Positions 1 to 7,514 of a DNA stretch of 63,529 bases are shown piece by piece. This DNA comes from CAZPWQ01 sp964590495 (GTDB lineage: Bacteria; Bacteroidota; Rhodothermia; Balneolales; Balneolaceae): the NCBI GenBank assembly GCA_964590495.1, contig CAZPWQ010000008.1:1-63529 (forward strand). The letters are read 5' to 3'. A program made the position numbers and the translations under genes. How positions within the stretch are numbered: position 1 is the first letter of the stretch; every line of letters begins with the position of its first letter. Below the pieces are notes generated by a model. The model did no database searches. It worked only from the letters and a program-made list of their open reading frames with translations, and had not been told where the DNA came from.

Positions 1-67
1 CCGACATATCTTTTTTGAGTGTCAGAAGGTTGACTACTTCTCCCGGTTGTATATGCCCCTTGTTCAT
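1..67 (-). CDS. Start of a small protein, possibly cupin (partial)
   Basis: An open frame begins with ATG at 67 and runs leftward off the window, giving 22 residues that begin MNKGHIQPGEVVNLLTL. A clear GGAGG Shine-Dalgarno sequence lies about 9 nt upstream on the minus strand, which supports a real start. The opening resembles the N-terminus of small cupin-domain proteins (a short strand followed by PGEVVNL), but too little is present to assign a family. The C-terminus is outside the window. Confidence 0.5.
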   Translation of the reverse strand, partial: MNKGHIQPGEVVNLLTLKKDMS

Positions 68-465
68 TTGATTATCCTCCATTATAAAATTTGTTTGATT
101 ATCTTCCGCCACAGATCATTCCAGTATATTTGTTAAATGCATCTTCTCCTCAAAACGTTTGGAATCAGAACTGACTTAAAGACAAGAGAACTCCTCTTGT
201 CCCGGACAGCTCCCATGAAAGGGAGATCCTTATTGCCCCGATCACCCTTTGGTGTCTCAGGATGACAGGAAGGGATGCTGTTGCTCGTGGTGAACGAGGG
301 CTTTATTTATATCTATCCTCTCTGTTGTCATTCTGAGCCAGGGACGGTGGTTTTCCGGCCCGCCGCCGAAGAATCTCATGGGTAGGGCAGAGGCCTTTGT
401 CCTGGTGGTGCCATGAAAGGGAGATTCTTCAGGAATCGAGCGTTGAAAAAGGAATAAGTAAATTG
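68..465. repeat. Intergenic repeat region (family C)
   Basis: No credible gene is present in this 400-base stretch. It contains a small hairpin (GACAAGAG/CTCTTGTC, about 181-201) and family C repeat material: TGTCATTCTGAGCC near 325, a GGTGGTTTTCCGGC block, and GAATCTCATGGGTAGGGC near 373. The same kind of sequence recurs near 41572, 42155, 49315 and 52638. Short frames across it are products of repeat sequence. Confidence 0.6.
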
Positions 466-2364
466 TCAAGTCCGTTCAGCAAGTTCAAACCAGCGCGCGG
501 TCCGTTGCTCAATCTCTTCCATCAGTTCTCCGTACCGGGCCGACTTCTCGCGGAGCTCTTCTTGCTCCAGGTTTCCATTACTGAGTTCAGCTTCGAGCTC
601 CTCTTTTTCCGCCTCAAGTGAAGCTATCTTTTGTTCGAGCTTGCTGTACTCCTTTCGTTCCTTGTAGCTCAGACTTTTGTCTTCAGATGTGCGGCCGGCA
701 GATCTCTTTTTCTTCTTTTCCCGATCCGGTTTGGCAGCATTTTTTTCCTTCTGTTCCTTCCTGCGTCTTTCTTTGAGCTGTTCGCGGTATTCCACGTAGG
801 TCCCGTGATGGTCCAGGATATCTCCGTCGCCTTCAAACACGAAATAATGTTCGACCAGCTTGTCCATAAAGAAACGGTCATGGGATACGAGGATCAGGCA
901 TCCGCCGAAGTTCAGCAAAAATTCCTCCAGTTTGTTTAGAGTGATGAGGTCCAGGTCATTCGTCGGCTCATCCAGGATAAGGAAATTCGGATTTTGGATA
1001 AGCACCATCATCAGGCCGAGCCGTCGTTTTTCACCGCCGCTGAGCTTTGCTATCGGCGTATACTGCATTTCCGAAGTAAACATAAAATGCTTGAGGAACT
1101 GCGAGGCTGAAATCTTCTTCCCGTTGGCAAGTTCTATTACTTTCGCCACATCCTCGATGACGTCGATGACACGTTGCCCTTCTTCAAAATCGTGACCCTC
1201 CTGGCGGTAATGTCCGAATGCGACTGTTTCACCGGTACGTATTTTTCCGGAATCAGCCCCTTCTTCGCCAGTAAGGATCTTAAGGAACGTACTTTTCCCG
1301 ACACCGTTTTTTCCAATGATGCCGATGCGCTCCCCCTTTTCAAAGGTGTAGTCGAAGCTGTCGAGGATAACCTGGTCGTCATAGCTTTTCGATACCTTGA
1401 TCAATTCGAGGATCTTGCCGCCCATACGCTGCATATCCATCTCCAGACGCAGTTCCGGGTCGTCCCTGCCGGATTCTAATTCCTCTTTAGTCTCGTTAAA
1501 ATCATCGATACGCGCTTTTGATTTGGTTGTCCGGGCCTTGGGAGAACGCCGCATCCATTCCAGTTCCTTCTTGAAGAGTTGATTGGTCTTGTGTGCTTCC
1601 CGCCGCTCGATTTTTCGCCGTTCCGCCCGCTTCTCGAGAAAATACTGGTAATTCCCGTTGTGGTGATAGAGAGTGCCGCCTTCCAGTTCCATAATGTGAT
1701 TGCATATACGATCCAGGAAATAACGGTCGTGAGTTACCATCAGAAGCGTCTTATTGCTTTTCATGAGATAAGACTCCAGCCACTCGATCATATCGACGTC
1801 CAGGTGGTTGGTCGGTTCATCTAGTATCAACAGATCCGGATCATCCAGCAGTACAAAAGCCAGCGCTACGCGTTTTCGTTCACCGCCCGACAGAGTAGCG
1901 ATAGATTGATCGAGGTTATGAATACTCAATTTGCTGAGGATCGTCTCCATTCGCCGCTCATAGTCCCAAGCGTCTGCGGCATCCATTGCGGAAGAAGCCT
2001 TTACAAAAGCTTCCTGCGTTTCCTCATTAAAATTTTCGGCCTGACGTCGTGCCGCCTCCTCGTAATTCTGTATCAAGCGGACCATGCGATTATCGCTCTG
2101 TGAAATATAGGTGCGGATGGTCATGCTTTCATCGAGTTCCGGTTCCTGCTCAAGGAATCCGATATTTATATTATTCTGAACCATGACCTGGCCTTCGTCC
2201 GGTGTCTCTTTTCCGGCAAGTATCTTAAGCAGAGTCGATTTACCTGTCCCGTTCTCAGCGATCAGCGCAGTTTTGTCGCCTTCCGAAAATCCGAAAGAAA
2301 GTCCTTCGAACAAAACTTTGATGCCGTAATTCTTCGAAAGATTTTCAGTAGTGAGATATGTCAT
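466..2364 (-). CDS. uup: ABC-F family ATPase, Uup-like
   Basis: A soluble protein with two ABC ATPase domains and no membrane segment, the architecture of ABC-F proteins that act on ribosomes or nucleic acids and do not transport. The first Walker A is AENGTGKST (residues 36-44, with Ala in place of the usual first Gly), with signature LSGGERKRVALA and Walker B LLILDEPTNHLD. The second set is GKNGVGKST, LSGGEKRRLGLM and FLILDEPTNDLD. The linker between the domains is charged, and the C-terminal 85 residues are a Lys/Glu-rich coiled coil, as in Uup. The length of 632 residues matches E. coli Uup (about 635). The family is linked to DNA transposition control and ribosome rescue; the role here is inferred. 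It is transcribed away from the nucleotidyltransferase module. Confidence 0.93.
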   Translation of the reverse strand: MTYLTTENLSKNYGIKVLFEGLSFGFSEGDKTALIAENGTGKSTLLKILAGKETPDEGQVMVQNNINIGFLEQEPELDESMTIRTYISQSDNRMVRLIQNYEEAARRQAENFNEETQEAFVKASSAMDAADAWDYERRMETILSKLSIHNLDQSIATLSGGERKRVALAFVLLDDPDLLILDEPTNHLDVDMIEWLESYLMKSNKTLLMVTHDRYFLDRICNHIMELEGGTLYHHNGNYQYFLEKRAERRKIERREAHKTNQLFKKELEWMRRSPKARTTKSKARIDDFNETKEELESGRDDPELRLEMDMQRMGGKILELIKVSKSYDDQVILDSFDYTFEKGERIGIIGKNGVGKSTFLKILTGEEGADSGKIRTGETVAFGHYRQEGHDFEEGQRVIDVIEDVAKVIELANGKKISASQFLKHFMFTSEMQYTPIAKLSGGEKRRLGLMMVLIQNPNFLILDEPTNDLDLITLNKLEEFLLNFGGCLILVSHDRFFMDKLVEHYFVFEGDGDILDHHGTYVEYREQLKERRRKEQKEKNAAKPDREKKKKRSAGRTSEDKSLSYKERKEYSKLEQKIASLEAEKEELEAELSNGNLEQEELREKSARYGELMEEIEQRTARWFELAERT

Positions 2365-2433
2365 ATATAGCTGGTGGTGTATAGGATCCCGTGGTGAGTA
2401 TTTCAGACATCAGCTAAAATAACCATCATACAG

Positions 2434-2490
2434 GCAATGAACAATGAGCAATGAACAGTGAACAGTGTGTCAGTGATCAGTGAACAGTTG
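2434..2490. repeat. Short degenerate repeat (family E)
   Basis: A run of 7-9-nt units (AATGAACA, CAGTGAACA, GTCAGTGATCA). Its reverse complement contains ACTGATCACTGACACACTG, and the same 19-mer occurs at about 25915-25933, just before the GspE-like gene. No coding content. Confidence 0.6.
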
Positions 2491-2594
2491 AAAAAAATTC
2501 TGACTGAACCTGTCTCCTGAAAGGTGATAGCTGATAGCTTAGAATACGAATGAATAATTAGTATATTTACAAAGTAATCCAAAAAAGAAGAACT

Positions 2595-2795
2595 ATGGAA
2601 AAACGAGTAAGAATATACGATCTGAACGATCCGCAGCAATACGAGGATGAAAAAGCCTACTGGCGGAGTAAGACGTTTGAAGAAAAACTTCATACCCTGG
2701 AAGTTATTCGGGAAACCTGGGGTAAGCTAAATAAAGAGGCCGATGAAAACCAGCAAAGACTTCGAAGAGTTGTTCGGATTATTGAACCGGAATAA
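2595..2795 (+). CDS. Small partner protein of nucleotidyltransferase module
   Basis: A 66-residue, highly charged, probably all-helical protein (begins MEKRVRIYDLND) with no signal or membrane segment. Its 3' end overlaps the start of the nucleotidyltransferase gene by 53 nt in another frame, so the two are translationally linked. Small charged ORFs directly upstream of AbiEii/MNT-type nucleotidyltransferases often behave as antitoxins or partners; that role is an inference. I do not recognise a named family. The start is ATG, with an AAAAAGAAGAAC purine run just upstream. Confidence 0.7.
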   Translation: MEKRVRIYDLNDPQQYEDEKAYWRSKTFEEKLHTLEVIRETWGKLNKEADENQQRLRRVVRIIEPE

Positions 2796-3189
2796 TGTTC
2801 GCTATGTAGTTATCGGCGGATATGCTTTTTCCATTCATGCTGAACCCAGATATACAAAGGATCTGGATATATTTTATGATCGTAATAAAGATAATCCTGA
2901 AAGGATATTAAAAACACTTAGGGAATTTGGATTTGGCTCGCTTCAGTTATCAATTGAAGATTTACAAAAAAAAGGTCGGGTAATTCAATTGGGAAATCCA
3001 CCACTGCGCGTTGATCTGCTTAACGATATCGAGGGGGTTACTTTTGAGCAGGTTTGGGCGAATAAAATTGTCGGAAATTATGGCGCCGAAGTAATCAATG
3101 TGATCAGTAAGCCTGATTTAATAACAAATAAAAAAGCTGTTGGCAGAGATCAGGATTTATTGGACATTAAAAAACTGGAAGAAATTTAG
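2743..3189 (+). CDS. Nucleotidyltransferase, AbiEii/MNT-like
   Basis: A 148-residue minimal nucleotidyltransferase-fold protein. The fold signature is visible: VVIGGYAFSIH (the GG helix-turn, residues 22-32) followed by RYTKDLDIF, with the Asp-x-Asp pair that holds catalytic metals, and a third conserved segment LRVDLL. The C-terminal GRDQDLLDIKKLE motif is typical of the DUF6036/AbiEii-like group. Members of this superfamily act as toxins that nucleotidylate tRNA or other targets, or as drug-resistance enzymes; the substrate here is unknown. It overlaps its 66-residue partner, which suggests a toxin-antitoxin-like pair. It is not part of the downstream pilin unit: 417 bp and an inverted repeat separate them. 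Confidence 0.8.
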   Translation: MKTSKDFEELFGLLNRNNVRYVVIGGYAFSIHAEPRYTKDLDIFYDRNKDNPERILKTLREFGFGSLQLSIEDLQKKGRVIQLGNPPLRVDLLNDIEGVTFEQVWANKIVGNYGAEVINVISKPDLITNKKAVGRDQDLLDIKKLEEI

Positions 3190-3191
3190 AC

Positions 3192-3272
3192 GCGAGACGT
3201 AAGACGGGACATTCTGTCAGGGAGTTATAAGTCGCCTGAGATCGAGGTCCCGTCTAGCTTCTTACTTCTCGC
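3192..3272. repeat. Imperfect inverted repeat downstream of nucleotidyltransferase
   Basis: Arms GCGAGACGTAAGACGGGAC and GTCCCGTCTAGCTTCTTACTTCTCGC form an imperfect stem of about 19-25 bp across a 35-nt loop. It starts two bases after the stop codon and may act as a bidirectional terminator or be a dispersed repeat. The remaining 3273-3606 is A/T-rich upstream sequence of the pilin-like gene with no gene visible. Confidence 0.5.
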
Positions 3273-3360
3273 TTTTCCACATTCGATACCCATCAAAAAC
3301 CCTTTCAAAAGCTTCTAACCAGCTATTTTACCTGAAACATTAGAAAATTTTAACATAGGG

Positions 3361-3393
3361 TTTGCATTTTCTGTTGAAAAGGGATAACATTTG
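3361..3393 (+). promoter_or_regulatory. Possible Bacteroidota-type promoter for pilin
   Basis: TTTG at 3361-3364 and TAACATTTG at 3385-3393 are spaced about 20 nt apart. This resembles the Bacteroidota -33 TTTG / -7 TAnnTTTG pattern, with one extra base in the -7 element. It would give a 5' leader of about 210 nt ahead of the pilin-like gene, whose start has AAGGATAAACC before ATG. Assigned by eye only. Confidence 0.3.
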
Positions 3394-3606
3394 CATTAGT
3401 GTTATGAACGTGGCTTAAGAATTACTAACTTAAAAATATTGGGAAACCAGATAATGTGGCCACTAATTTTAAAAAATCTGTAACAAAAGTACTTCCGAAC
3501 ACTCTTGTACACAAGGAAGATGGGAAATGCTTTTCGGGATTATTACTCCGGGGCTTTCCTGATTCATTTGTATAATTAACAATCATCTAACAAACAAGGA
3601 TAAACC

Positions 3607-4029
3607 ATGGGACAACAACAATTACTTCTCGTGATTCTCGTAACGATTATCGTTGGTATCGCCACGGTAGTTGCCATTAACACATTTGGCTCAGCAGCCG
3701 ACAATGCTAACTTAGACGCTGTACGTCAGGATGTAGCTTCCATTGCTGCTTCTGCTCAGGGTTATTACATGAAGCCTGAAATGATGGACGGCGGTGGACG
3801 CAGTTTTGATGGTATTGAATTTAGCAAAATTGCATTTGCTGCATCTGGTGATGATGGCAGTACCACCGCATGGAATGATAATGGTACTTATGTATTAACA
3901 CCCAATGATGGTACAATGACAATAACTGCTTATCCTGCAAGTGAAGACGGTTATGTAGAAGGAGAAACAGACAGCGATCCTCTTGAAGATGCAATTGTAG
4001 AACCAGATAATTTAGATTGGTCTGGTTAA
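3607..4029 (+). CDS. Type IV pilin-like protein (left paralog)
   Basis: A 140-residue protein with an N-terminal hydrophobic helix starting almost at the first residue (MGQQQLLLVILVTIIVG). An amphipathic stretch ending AVRQDVASIAASAQGYY follows, then EMMDGGGRSFDGIEF and a Thr/Asp-rich C-terminal globular part. This is type IV pilin/pseudopilin geometry, and the AQxYY...GGGxSFxG segment is typical of pilin-like proteins in this phylum. However, there is no G-FTLIE prepilin site and no Glu at the fifth position after a plausible Gly2 cleavage. A paralog lies at 23135, next to the assembly machine. A strong terminator follows at 4054, so it is probably transcribed alone and abundantly. Role as a main filament subunit is inferred. 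Confidence 0.75.
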   Translation: MGQQQLLLVILVTIIVGIATVVAINTFGSAADNANLDAVRQDVASIAASAQGYYMKPEMMDGGGRSFDGIEFSKIAFAASGDDGSTTAWNDNGTYVLTPNDGTMTITAYPASEDGYVEGETDSDPLEDAIVEPDNLDWSG

Positions 4030-4053
4030 GCAAGTATCATTAAGTTATATTTT

Positions 4054-4092
4054 AATAAGGGCTCTTCCTTTAAAAAGAGCCCTTATTTTTTT
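4054..4092 (+). terminator. Rho-independent terminator after pilin
   Basis: A perfect 13-bp stem (AATAAGGGCTCTT / AAGAGCCCTTATT) around an 8-nt loop, followed by a T tract. It lies 25 nt after the pilin stop codon and 13 nt before the next gene's ATG. Confidence 0.9.
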
Positions 4093-4104
4093 GGATAAAT
4101 AAAT

Positions 4105-5598
4105 ATGCCAAAACTAAATAGCGTTATACTATTTGCCTTAGTACTATTAATAGTAACCTCCCTTATATTTCTGCCTTCATTCAGCTTTGATTTTACCACG
4201 CTATATAATGAAAAACGTATTCTCCAAGGAGCTGTTTTAGTTTTAGGAGCGATATTTTTATTTATAATTCTTTTTAAGAAGCAATTAAACATTTCACGTA
4301 AAACAGCTTCTTCTTTTTTTTTATTATCTATTTTTCTCTTTATATCCATTTCCTTCAGTGATCACCCAACATGGGCATTTTTTGAAATAAGCTGGTACAT
4401 ATTATTGGTACAACTGGCACTTGTGTTGGGATATGTATATCAAAAATTTCCAGTTTATTTCGAAAGGATACTTCTTCTTACCATAATATGCATGGTTGGA
4501 ATTTACAGCATTAGGGTTTTAGGCGATGTTTCAACAACTCTCTTTAGAGATGATTGGCCGGTATGGCCTAACAGATCCCGCTTTAGTGTAATTATGGGCG
4601 GTGAAAGATTGGTGCCCAATGGCTTTCTGGGTTTCGGAAATATCAGATACTTTAATCACATCCAAACCTGGACATTACCGCTTTTGGCCTACGCGTATAT
4701 TTTCTTTTCACGAGATACAGAGAAGTACCTGAAAAACGTAATTGCAGTTCTTCTGTCCATCTGGTTTATGATTGCCTTCGCATCAGGGGCAAGAGGAACG
4801 CTGCTGGCTGTTATATTAAGCTTGATTCCCATAGTCATCATCTTTAAAAAAGAAAATTACATGAAATGGATACGGGTTTTTCTTATCACACTATGTGCCG
4901 GATTATTATTATATCTTTTTATTTTTCATGTGTTAATTCCATTTGGCTCGGGGAAACCTTTGACCAGGTATGACAGCAGCAACAGATATGATCTGTGGAT
5001 AGTAACACTGAAAACAATCGTTGAAAATCCTTTTTCAGGTGTTGGTCCCATGCATTTGGCAAATATCAACGGATCTAATCCGCTTACATCACCACATAGT
5101 ATTTATTTGATGTGGATTGCAGAATGGGGGATTCCGGCATTTTTAGTCTTTGTTTATATCATATTTGATCATCTCAAAAACTGGATCAAACAAGTGGTTG
5201 AAAAACCTTCGGTTAAAAAGGTAGCAATAACGGCGGCTCTTTTTGCCGGAACAATACATTCGGGCGTTTCGGGGTTATTGATTACTCCATTGAGTCAATT
5301 AATATTTGTAATATTACTGGGATGGATTATAGGATTAAGTTTTACCCAACGGGGAGAACAGATCTTTGAAAATAGGAGATCAAGATTAAAATATGCTTTT
5401 ATTTCAATTCTTCTACTGATCAACCTATTTGCATTTTATAAATTTATAAATGATATCCCCCGGCTGGAAGAAAATAGTGAAAAATTTCAAACTCTATATC
5501 GTAATGAGCAGCTTAATATATTCCCCGTTACCATTTCTAACCTGTTTCCCCGATTTTGGGAGCAGGGTTTCATAGGATTGGAAGAAAAAGATAACTAA
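4105..5598 (+). CDS. O-antigen ligase / Wzy-type polymerase family membrane protein
   Basis: A 497-residue integral membrane protein with roughly 11-12 hydrophobic segments, for example residues 8-30, 37-58 and 70-90. A large periplasmic loop contains RYDLWIVTLKTIVENPFSGVG and LTSPHSIYLMWIAEWG, the hallmark Wzy_C region of O-antigen ligases, polymerases and bacterial O-oligosaccharyltransferases. It could polymerise repeat units, ligate the glycan to a lipid anchor, or move a lipid-linked glycan to a protein. It follows a pilin-like gene directly, as tfpO follows pilA in Pseudomonas, which makes pilin glycosylation a serious alternative. No other Wzy candidate is in the locus, so polymerase remains possible. 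Confidence 0.85.
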   Translation: MPKLNSVILFALVLLIVTSLIFLPSFSFDFTTLYNEKRILQGAVLVLGAIFLFIILFKKQLNISRKTASSFFLLSIFLFISISFSDHPTWAFFEISWYILLVQLALVLGYVYQKFPVYFERILLLTIICMVGIYSIRVLGDVSTTLFRDDWPVWPNRSRFSVIMGGERLVPNGFLGFGNIRYFNHIQTWTLPLLAYAYIFFSRDTEKYLKNVIAVLLSIWFMIAFASGARGTLLAVILSLIPIVIIFKKENYMKWIRVFLITLCAGLLLYLFIFHVLIPFGSGKPLTRYDSSNRYDLWIVTLKTIVENPFSGVGPMHLANINGSNPLTSPHSIYLMWIAEWGIPAFLVFVYIIFDHLKNWIKQVVEKPSVKKVAITAALFAGTIHSGVSGLLITPLSQLIFVILLGWIIGLSFTQRGEQIFENRRSRLKYAFISILLLINLFAFYKFINDIPRLEENSEKFQTLYRNEQLNIFPVTISNLFPRFWEQGFIGLEEKDN

Positions 5599-5887
5599 TG
5601 AAATTCCTCTCACATTTCCTTCTACAGTCGTTATTATGTTAAACTCTTTATATATATTATGTGTCTGAATAAGAATTATGTAAACAGCGATAAAGATATT
5701 GTTGGCTAAGAAATTTTACATTTGTAATGTAACTCCTACTCTGATTTTTTAAGTTGGAAATAATATGATGATTGGATATTTGTAATTTGTAAGTTAAATG
5801 TTGGAGTTGACAAAATCGATTGACTGAGAATGAAATACAAAAGAAGAGGCACATAAAAATTAGCCAAAATTTTTATACGGAAGAAGA

Positions 5888-6850
5888 TTGAATCAGATGA
5901 TATCTCCTCAAACAAAGATTTATTTAGCTGGACATAATGGGATGGTTGGTTCTGCTATTAAGAAAAAGCTGGAAAATGAGGGATACTTTAATCTGGTATA
6001 TAAATCCAGTTCCAAACTAGATCTCAGGACCAGACAGGCTGTACAAAAATTTATGTCCACAGTGAAACCGGACGTTGTTATAAATGCAGCTGCGAAAGTA
6101 GGAGGAATATGGGCCAATAAAGAATATCCATGGCAATTTTTATATGATAATCTGGAAATTCAGAATAACTTAATATCAACCTCACATCAGAATGATGTCC
6201 AAAAATTTATTTTTCTCGGCAGCTCCTGTATGTATCCAAAGTTTGCCGAACAGCCGTTGAAAGAAGAGTTCCTTTTGACCGGTCCGCTTGAACCTACCAA
6301 TCAGTGGTACGCTGTTGCAAAAATAGCCGGGGTTAAGATGATTGAGGCATTACGCCAGCAGTATAATCGAGACTATCTATCACTCATGCCCACCAACCTG
6401 TATGGACCCAATGATAATTTTGATCTGAAAACTGCTCATGTGTTGCCGGCGATGATCCGCAAGTTTCACGAGGCAAAGGAAGAGGGGAACAAACCTGTTG
6501 AGTTGTGGGGTACAGGATCGCCTATGCGCGAATTCTTGCACGTTGATGATGTGGCTGACGCCGTATTTTTTGCACTTACAAATGATATGGAATACGATCT
6601 GTATAATGTAGGTACAGGCAAAGATATTATTATTAAAAATTTAGCCTTATTGATTCAAGATATCGTGGGACATAATGGTGAGATCCAGTGGGATATTTCC
6701 AAACCTGATGGAACACCGCGTAAGTTATTGGATGTCAGCCGTTTGAAAAATGCGGGGTGGACGTATAACATTGAGTTGGAAAATGGGATTCAAAGTACAT
6801 ACAATTGGTTTAAGGAACACTACGATGAGATTAGGGAGGTGAAATTGTAG
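5888..6850 (+). CDS. fcl: GDP-L-fucose synthase
   Basis: An extended-SDR epimerase/reductase that converts GDP-4-keto-6-deoxymannose to GDP-L-fucose with NADPH, in the cytoplasm. The Rossmann motif GHNGMVGSA sits near residues 15-23, the Ser region GSSCMYP and the catalytic Tyr-Lys in WYAVAKIAG are present, and the substrate region MREFLHVDDVADA matches the family. Length of 320 is normal. The frame opens at TTG 5888, but ATG 5897 (MISPQTKIYL) is equally good; a GGAAGA run ends four bases before the TTG. gmd, supplying its substrate, lies at 7515. The preceding 5599-5887 is A/T-rich with no gene. Confidence 0.95.
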   Translation: MNQMISPQTKIYLAGHNGMVGSAIKKKLENEGYFNLVYKSSSKLDLRTRQAVQKFMSTVKPDVVINAAAKVGGIWANKEYPWQFLYDNLEIQNNLISTSHQNDVQKFIFLGSSCMYPKFAEQPLKEEFLLTGPLEPTNQWYAVAKIAGVKMIEALRQQYNRDYLSLMPTNLYGPNDNFDLKTAHVLPAMIRKFHEAKEEGNKPVELWGTGSPMREFLHVDDVADAVFFALTNDMEYDLYNVGTGKDIIIKNLALLIQDIVGHNGEIQWDISKPDGTPRKLLDVSRLKNAGWTYNIELENGIQSTYNWFKEHYDEIREVKL

Positions 6851-6855
6851 GATGG

Positions 6856-6920
6856 TAGAATTGTAAAACTGTACAATCGTAGAGGATCAGTCCTCTACAG
6901 TTTTACGATTCTGCAGTTCT
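6856..6920. repeat. Inverted repeat before four-helix-bundle gene
   Basis: AGAATTGTAAAACTGT...AGAGGA faces TCCTCTACAGTTTTACGATTCT across a TCAG loop, an imperfect stem of about 22 bp. Related sequence (TCTCTACAGTTCTACAATCC) occurs just after the next gene, near 7419-7438, so the small gene is bracketed by similar sequence. Confidence 0.55.
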
Positions 6921-6997
6921 GAAAAAACTATAACATCGAATACACCTACTGTCAATGAGTAAAACAAAAATATAGTAATTCAAAGTGAACCAATATT

Positions 6998-7399
6998 ATG
7001 AGCAATTCAGAATTTTACACGTATTCTTTTGAGAAGCTGGAGGTTTGGAAGCTAGCAAGAAAACTGAGAAAAGAAATTTATATTATCAGCAGTCGATTTC
7101 CTAAGGAAGAATTATTTGGATTGACGAGTCAGATTAGACGCTCTGTTAACAGTATCTCAGATAATTTAACTGAGGGTTCGGGTAGGGCAACCAACGTCGA
7201 TAAAGCCAAATTTACGAATATTTCATACACAAGTGCATTGGAGACGATTAATCATTTAATTGGGGCTTATGATTTGGAGTATATTAATGAAGATGAATAT
7301 ATACAACTTCGAATAACTTTGGATGAGATCATTAACAAGTTGAATGCACTGTATAAGTATCAGCTGAAGAATGAAGAAAGTCTGAAGTCACGCATATGA
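6998..7399 (+). CDS. Four-helix bundle protein (S23/IVP-Avd-like)
   Basis: A 133-residue all-helical protein: FEKLEVWKLARKLRKEIY, FPKEELFGLTSQIRRSVNSI, ISDNLTEGSGRA and a C-terminal helix with LNALYKYQL. This is the four-helix bundle family first found encoded in 23S rRNA intervening sequences and related to Avd of diversity-generating retroelements. No rRNA, reverse transcriptase or variable repeat is nearby. It sits between fcl and gmd in the fucose module and is bracketed by similar repeat sequence, so it is probably an inserted cassette. Function unknown; an RNA- or protein-binding pentamer is expected from the family. Confidence 0.85.
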   Translation: MSNSEFYTYSFEKLEVWKLARKLRKEIYIISSRFPKEELFGLTSQIRRSVNSISDNLTEGSGRATNVDKAKFTNISYTSALETINHLIGAYDLEYINEDEYIQLRITLDEIINKLNALYKYQLKNEESLKSRI

Positions 7400-7514
7400 A
7401 ATTGGTAAAATACCAGATTTCTCTACAGTTCTACAATCCAACAGTTGTACTCGAATAACTGATATCTTATTTGATAAAGTTTTAAAACAGAAATTACACC
7501 TAATAAATACATTT

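Noticed and set aside
2403..2693. A 96-codon hydrophobic minus-strand frame
   Set aside because: It is made of family E repeat and the antisense of the small partner gene.
6998..7399. Four-helix bundle gene as an rRNA intervening sequence or DGR accessory
   Set aside because: There is no 23S rRNA, reverse transcriptase or template/variable repeat anywhere in the window.
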